NCBI GenBank assembly: GCA_025602915.1 | Contig: JAHLJZ010000099.1 | Location: 19,719 to 83,718 of the forward strand | DNA from: Paraphysoderma sedebokerense | Taxonomy: Eukaryota; Blastocladiomycota; Physodermatomycetes; Physodermatales; Physodermataceae | DNA length: 64,000 nt | Reading direction: 5' to 3' | Shown: positions 59,905-64,000 of the stretch, piece after piece | How positions within the stretch are numbered: position 1 is the first letter of the stretch | Layout of the letters: the number at the start of each line of letters is the position of its first letter | Made by a program: the position numbers and the translations under genes | The notes under the pieces: generated by a model | What the model saw: only the letters and a program-made list of their open reading frames with translations | What the model was told of the DNA's origin: nothing | Databases searched by the model: none

Positions 59905-60239
59905 ATTCTTTTTTTGCATTCAATTCAGAATAACATCCGATTTTGCAAGGATGAATGAATTTTTAATTATATAGTAGAAGGAGCTGAATGATGTTCTAAG
60001 TTCCGGGCACCGTTGTCAAGTTAAGTATGAAACTCAGTATTCATATATATGGGTCAAATCGTTTTTCAGATTTTCGTCGTCATAGCCGTGGATTCAGCTC
60101 TCATGGAGCGGGAAAGGTATTGCTTTCTAAAACGCGTGACTATAATTTAACACGATTACATTAACAAATCCGCTGATATATCCGAACCCTCTTTACAGAT
60201 ATTTCTATCAAAATACTAAGCAGTTCATAAGATATAAGT
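59905..60239. other. region between tRNA-Asn and LRR-C
   Basis: 335 bp that should hold the promoter of LRR-C. It is repeated exactly at 62117-62451. No other feature. Confidence 0.5.
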
Positions 60240-61811
60240 ATGACTGATAGCTATGTTTCGTCTTCTATTTTCGATTACCCCGATGTATTGCACCACCTTA
60301 CAGTGTACCTGTCAGTGACCGATCTCAAAAGCTTGTCTCTGACACAATCGAGCGTCACGGATCCCTGTCAACAAAGAATATATCAAAGGGTTTCGATAGA
60401 CCAAAGAAATGCAGAGAAATTATGCAAAAGTCGTCTGGCGATAAGTGTTGTCTCATTGACCGTGCTTTTTAGTCACGAGGAAAATGATACTTTAAGTATA
60501 TCTGATCAGGATTACTGGTGTAATTTACATAATCTTCAAAACTTGACTATTAGAAATGAAACCATCGATGCGAAATATTTGATAATCTCCTTTGAATCAT
60601 TTCAAACTTTACTATCATTTCATGGATTTTCTATTCGGATTGTATTTTCTGGGGGTTTACCTTCGACATTGAAAGATATGGCAATCGATGGATGTCAAGT
60701 CAAGAATTTACCGTCATTATCAGGGGGTTGGCAGTCGCAAGCGTGGGAGGAGAGCTATAGCTCGAAATCGCTACCCATATTACCGGATTCGCTCACCTCG
60801 CTTGTCATTTCGAACAGTCGATTAACGTCTCTTCCAGACCCCCTTCCGCCGTCACTATCGCATTTAGATTGTAGAGATAATTACCTCGAAGTTCTTCCAA
60901 AGTCGCTTCCTCCCCGGTTACTACACCTCAATTGCTCCGGGAATCAGTTGTCCTCTATTCCACGGCTCCCTCAATCGCTTAGTGAGCTTATCTGTAAGGA
61001 TAATAATCTCACTTCACTCCCCAACAATGAGTCAACCGAGTTGCCTTCGCATCAAACCGCTCTACCGACGGGATTGAAAACATTAGTATGCTCAAATAAC
61101 AAATTGACTTCTCTTCCATGTAATTTGCCACCAGGATTATTGCACTTAAATTGCAGCTGGAATGAGTTATCGTCGATCCCGCAACTTCCATTCTCCCTTA
61201 ATGAGTTTATATGTGACCGCAACCAGCTTCATTCGCTTCCATTTTTACCGGAATCTTTGACTAGTCTTTCATGTGCTTTTAATTGTATCACGGAATTACT
61301 TCGGCCTCCAAAATGTCTACCAATAGCGTTGAAAGAACTGGATTGCTCAGGTAACCAACTCACATATCTTCCAAGTGCTCTTCCCCCAGGGTTAGTATCG
61401 CTCCATTGCGCTTCGAATAAATTGCCGTCAATTCCGCCACTCCCATCATTATTAGTTGACTTAATATGTGACGATAACCAACTTCAATCACTTCCTGCTT
61501 TACCACAATCATTAACGAAGCTTTCATGCAACCAGAATCAACTGGCGGATTTTTTCTCAGCCTCAAACGTTTTACCGCAATCACTTAACATTTTCCTTTG
61601 TCCAAACAATCAAATTAAATCGCTTCCGACGCTTCCGGGAAAATTACAATATTTCAATTGTTCGGAAAATCAAATTTCGTCAATCCCACAACTCCCGGCA
61701 ACTTTGAAATTCCTTAATTGTCAGAACAATCGACTCCAGAGCCTGCCTTCCTTACCCAAATCATTGACCTCTCTCAATTGTAACGGGAGGCTTCCATGGC
61801 ATGTTTATTGA
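60240..61811 (+). CDS. F-box-like protein with bacterial-type (LPxLP) LRRs, LRR-C (3' end replaced)
   Basis: Single exon, 523 residues. The N-terminus resembles LRR-A and LRR-B (YPDVLHHLTVYLSVTDLKSL, LTQSSVTD), an F-box-like pattern. At least fourteen short repeats follow, e.g. LPPSLSHLDCRDNYLEVLP, LPPGLLHLNCSWNELSSIP and LPATLKFLNCQNNRLQSLP. The last seven residues, RLPWHVY, are read across the junction at 61788/61789 into the start of the second repeat unit, in DNA that is non-coding in unit 1. The original C-terminus is therefore missing. It may still act as a substrate receptor, but capping of the LRR is probably altered. Confidence 0.75.
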   Translation: MTDSYVSSSIFDYPDVLHHLTVYLSVTDLKSLSLTQSSVTDPCQQRIYQRVSIDQRNAEKLCKSRLAISVVSLTVLFSHEENDTLSISDQDYWCNLHNLQNLTIRNETIDAKYLIISFESFQTLLSFHGFSIRIVFSGGLPSTLKDMAIDGCQVKNLPSLSGGWQSQAWEESYSSKSLPILPDSLTSLVISNSRLTSLPDPLPPSLSHLDCRDNYLEVLPKSLPPRLLHLNCSGNQLSSIPRLPQSLSELICKDNNLTSLPNNESTELPSHQTALPTGLKTLVCSNNKLTSLPCNLPPGLLHLNCSWNELSSIPQLPFSLNEFICDRNQLHSLPFLPESLTSLSCAFNCITELLRPPKCLPIALKELDCSGNQLTYLPSALPPGLVSLHCASNKLPSIPPLPSLLVDLICDDNQLQSLPALPQSLTKLSCNQNQLADFFSASNVLPQSLNIFLCPNNQIKSLPTLPGKLQYFNCSENQISSIPQLPATLKFLNCQNNRLQSLPSLPKSLTSLNCNGRLPWHVY

Positions 61812-62020
61812 TATTCAAAACCTTCAATTGATTATAAAATCAACTAGGAACGATGAGAAAGGTGCTCTCCAACTAAATCTCTAACCGACCCCAAAACTTT
61901 ATTCGGACAAAGTCTTAGTGGTGAATTATTGAATGTACTCACACAGTCCAACAACTCTAGCTTTTGTTTCGTTTCCGCTATTCAATATGATGGAAGTGAC
62001 AAATTTCAAAACACGTGACT

Positions 62021-62116
62021 GCTCTAGTGGCGCAATGGTTAGCGCGTTTGGCTGTTATTAATAACTGTATAAATACTGTTACCAAAAGGTTGGTGGTTCG
62101 AGTCCACCCTGGAGCG
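62021..62116 (+). tRNA. tRNA-Asn (anticodon GTT) with 23-nt intron, duplicate
   Basis: An exact copy of 59809-59904, 2,212 bp further on, including the intron and T-run terminator. It should be functional if the duplication is real. Confidence 0.92.
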
Positions 62117-62451
62117 ATTCTTTTTTTGCATTCAATTCAGAATAACATCCGATTTTGCAAGGATGAATGAATTTTTAATTATATAGTAGAAGGAGCTGAA
62201 TGATGTTCTAAGTTCCGGGCACCGTTGTCAAGTTAAGTATGAAACTCAGTATTCATATATATGGGTCAAATCGTTTTTCAGATTTTCGTCGTCATAGCCG
62301 TGGATTCAGCTCTCATGGAGCGGGAAAGGTATTGCTTTCTAAAACGCGTGACTATAATTTAACACGATTACATTAACAAATCCGCTGATATATCCGAACC
62401 CTCTTTACAGATATTTCTATCAAAATACTAAGCAGTTCATAAGATATAAGT
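62117..62451. other. region between duplicate tRNA-Asn and LRR-C copy
   Basis: 335 bp identical to 59905-60239; carries the duplicated promoter region. Confidence 0.5.
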
Positions 62452-64000
62452 ATGACTGATAGCTATGTTTCGTCTTCTATTTTCGATTACCCCGATGTAT
62501 TGCACCACCTTACAGTGTACCTGTCAGTGACCGATCTCAAAAGCTTGTCTCTGACACAATCGAGCGTCACGGATCCCTGTCAACAAAGAATATATCAAAG
62601 GGTTTCGATAGACCAAAGAAATGCAGAGAAATTATGCAAAAGTCGTCTGGCGATAAGTGTTGTCTCATTGACCGTGCTTTTTAGTCACGAGGAAAATGAT
62701 ACTTTAAGTATATCTGATCAGGATTACTGGTGTAATTTACATAATCTTCAAAACTTGACTATTAGAAATGAAACCATCGATGCGAAATATTTGATAATCT
62801 CCTTTGAATCATTTCAAACTTTACTATCATTTCATGGATTTTCTATTCGGATTGTATTTTCTGGGGGTTTACCTTCGACATTGAAAGATATGGCAATCGA
62901 TGGATGTCAAGTCAAGAATTTACCGTCATTATCAGGGGGTTGGCAGTCGCAAGCGTGGGAGGAGAGCTATAGCTCGAAATCGCTACCCATATTACCGGAT
63001 TCGCTCACCTCGCTTGTCATTTCGAACAGTCGATTAACGTCTCTTCCAGACCCCCTTCCGCCGTCACTATCGCATTTAGATTGTAGAGATAATTACCTCG
63101 AAGTTCTTCCAAAGTCGCTTCCTCCCCGGTTACTACACCTCAATTGCTCCGGGAATCAGTTGTCCTCTATTCCACGGCTCCCTCAATCGCTTAGTGAGCT
63201 TATCTGTAAGGATAATAATCTCACTTCACTCCCCAACAATGAGTCAACCGAGTTGCCTTCGCATCAAACCGCTCTACCGACGGGATTGAAAACATTAGTA
63301 TGCTCAAATAACAAATTGACTTCTCTTCCATGTAATTTGCCACCAGGATTATTGCACTTAAATTGCAGCTGGAATGAGTTATCGTCGATCCCGCAACTTC
63401 CATTCTCCCTTAATGAGTTTATATGTGACCGCAACCAGCTTCATTCGCTTCCATTTTTACCGGAATCTTTGACTAGTCTTTCATGTGCTTTTAATTGTAT
63501 CACGGAATTACTTCGGCCTCCAAAATGTCTACCAATAGCGTTGAAAGAACTGGATTGCTCAGGTAACCAACTCACATATCTTCCAAGTGCTCTTCCCCCA
63601 GGGTTAGTATCGCTCCATTGCGCTTCGAATAAATTGCCGTCAATTCCGCCACTCCCATCATTATTAGTTGACTTAATATGTGACGATAACCAACTTCAAT
63701 CACTTCCTGCTTTACCACAATCATTAACGAAGCTTTCATGCAACCAGAATCAACTGGCGGATTTTTTCTCAGCCTCAAACGTTTTACCGCAATCACTTAA
63801 CATTTTCCTTTGTCCAAACAATCAAATTAAATCGCTTCCGACGCTTCCGGGAAAATTACAATATTTCAATTGTTCGGAAAATCAAATTTCGTCAATCCCA
63901 CAACTCCCGGCAACTTTGAAATTCCTTAATTGTCAGAACAATCGACTCCAGAGCCTGCCTTCCTTACCCAAATCATTGACCTCTCTCAATTGTAACGGGA
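62452..64000 (+). CDS. LRR-C second copy, partial at window end
   Basis: The frame is open from the ATG at 62452 to the window edge (516 codons), identical to LRR-C up to SLNCNG. If the sequence continues into the original gene, this copy may be the full-length one; if it continues into a third repeat unit, it ends like copy 1. Same F-box-like start and LPxLP repeats. Confidence 0.75.
   Translation, partial: MTDSYVSSSIFDYPDVLHHLTVYLSVTDLKSLSLTQSSVTDPCQQRIYQRVSIDQRNAEKLCKSRLAISVVSLTVLFSHEENDTLSISDQDYWCNLHNLQNLTIRNETIDAKYLIISFESFQTLLSFHGFSIRIVFSGGLPSTLKDMAIDGCQVKNLPSLSGGWQSQAWEESYSSKSLPILPDSLTSLVISNSRLTSLPDPLPPSLSHLDCRDNYLEVLPKSLPPRLLHLNCSGNQLSSIPRLPQSLSELICKDNNLTSLPNNESTELPSHQTALPTGLKTLVCSNNKLTSLPCNLPPGLLHLNCSWNELSSIPQLPFSLNEFICDRNQLHSLPFLPESLTSLSCAFNCITELLRPPKCLPIALKELDCSGNQLTYLPSALPPGLVSLHCASNKLPSIPPLPSLLVDLICDDNQLQSLPALPQSLTKLSCNQNQLADFFSASNVLPQSLNIFLCPNNQIKSLPTLPGKLQYFNCSENQISSIPQLPATLKFLNCQNNRLQSLPSLPKSLTSLNCNG

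Larger units (their letters stand above)
59577..61788. repeat. 2,212-bp tandem repeat, unit 1
   Basis: This matches 61789-64000 at a constant offset of 2,212 bp wherever I compared them, with no mismatch seen. The match starts at GGCTTCCATGG; one base further left the copies differ. The unit holds a tRNA-Asn and an LRR gene lacking its true 3' end. Confidence 0.93.
61789..64000. repeat. 2,212-bp tandem repeat, unit 2
   Basis: Second copy of 59577-61788. It ends at exactly the last base of the window, at the same position where unit 1 ends. Confidence 0.93.

Noticed and set aside
1-64000. CRISPR arrays, rRNA genes, retrotransposon polymerases, viral genes
   Set aside because: None seen on either strand; the only arrays are the promoter minisatellite and the 2.2-kb tandem duplication.

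Overview
This is nuclear DNA of a fungus, most likely an early-diverging filamentous one (Mucoromycota or Glomeromycotina type), but the species cannot be named from sequence alone. The evidence is fungal marker genes (VAC8, SOM1, HAM1-like, BST1, RPF1, MIS14, PDS5), AT-leaning DNA, and genes split by many short GT-AG introns of about 50-150 bp. Exon joins below were worked out by hand from splice sites, reading-frame phase and remembered family conservation; no database search was run.

Layout. 0-18 kb is a dense housekeeping block: HAM1-like lipid-binding-fold protein (-), a small acidic protein (-), GPI inositol deacylase BST1/PGAP1 (+), a very divergent VAC8-like armadillo protein (-), a costars (ABRACL) protein (-), ribosome biogenesis factor RPF1 (-) and a Nudix ADP-ribose pyrophosphatase (-). 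18-30 kb is accessory and duplicated: two paralogous F-box/LRR-like genes (-), then two copies of an unrecognised two-pass membrane protein whose tail carries PPPY and overlapping PSAP/PPLY motifs. The second copy belongs to a segmental duplication split by about 3 kb of inserted DNA with short inverted ends, and it includes a broken 5' piece of the F-box gene.

30-59 kb is rich in cell-division genes: CDC45 (-), centrin CDC31 (+), cohesin regulator PDS5 (-, 18 exons), spindle-pole WD40 protein WRAP73 (+), kinetochore MIS14/NSL1 (+) and a 1,086-residue coiled-coil protein (+). Between them lie SOM1 (mitochondrial inner membrane peptidase complex), a membrane GT2-like glycosyltransferase, tRNA-Lys(CTT) and intron-containing tRNA-Asn(GTT) genes, and two F-box-like proteins with LRRs of the bacterial LPxLP type (IpaH/YopM-like).

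59.5-64 kb is an apparently exact 2,212-bp tandem duplication carrying a tRNA-Asn and another F-box-like LPxLP-LRR gene. The window ends exactly at the last base of the second copy, so this is either a very recent duplication or an assembly artefact at a contig end. The most unusual material is the LPxLP-LRR family lying beside tRNA genes, the duplicated PPPY/PSAP membrane proteins, and this tandem repeat.
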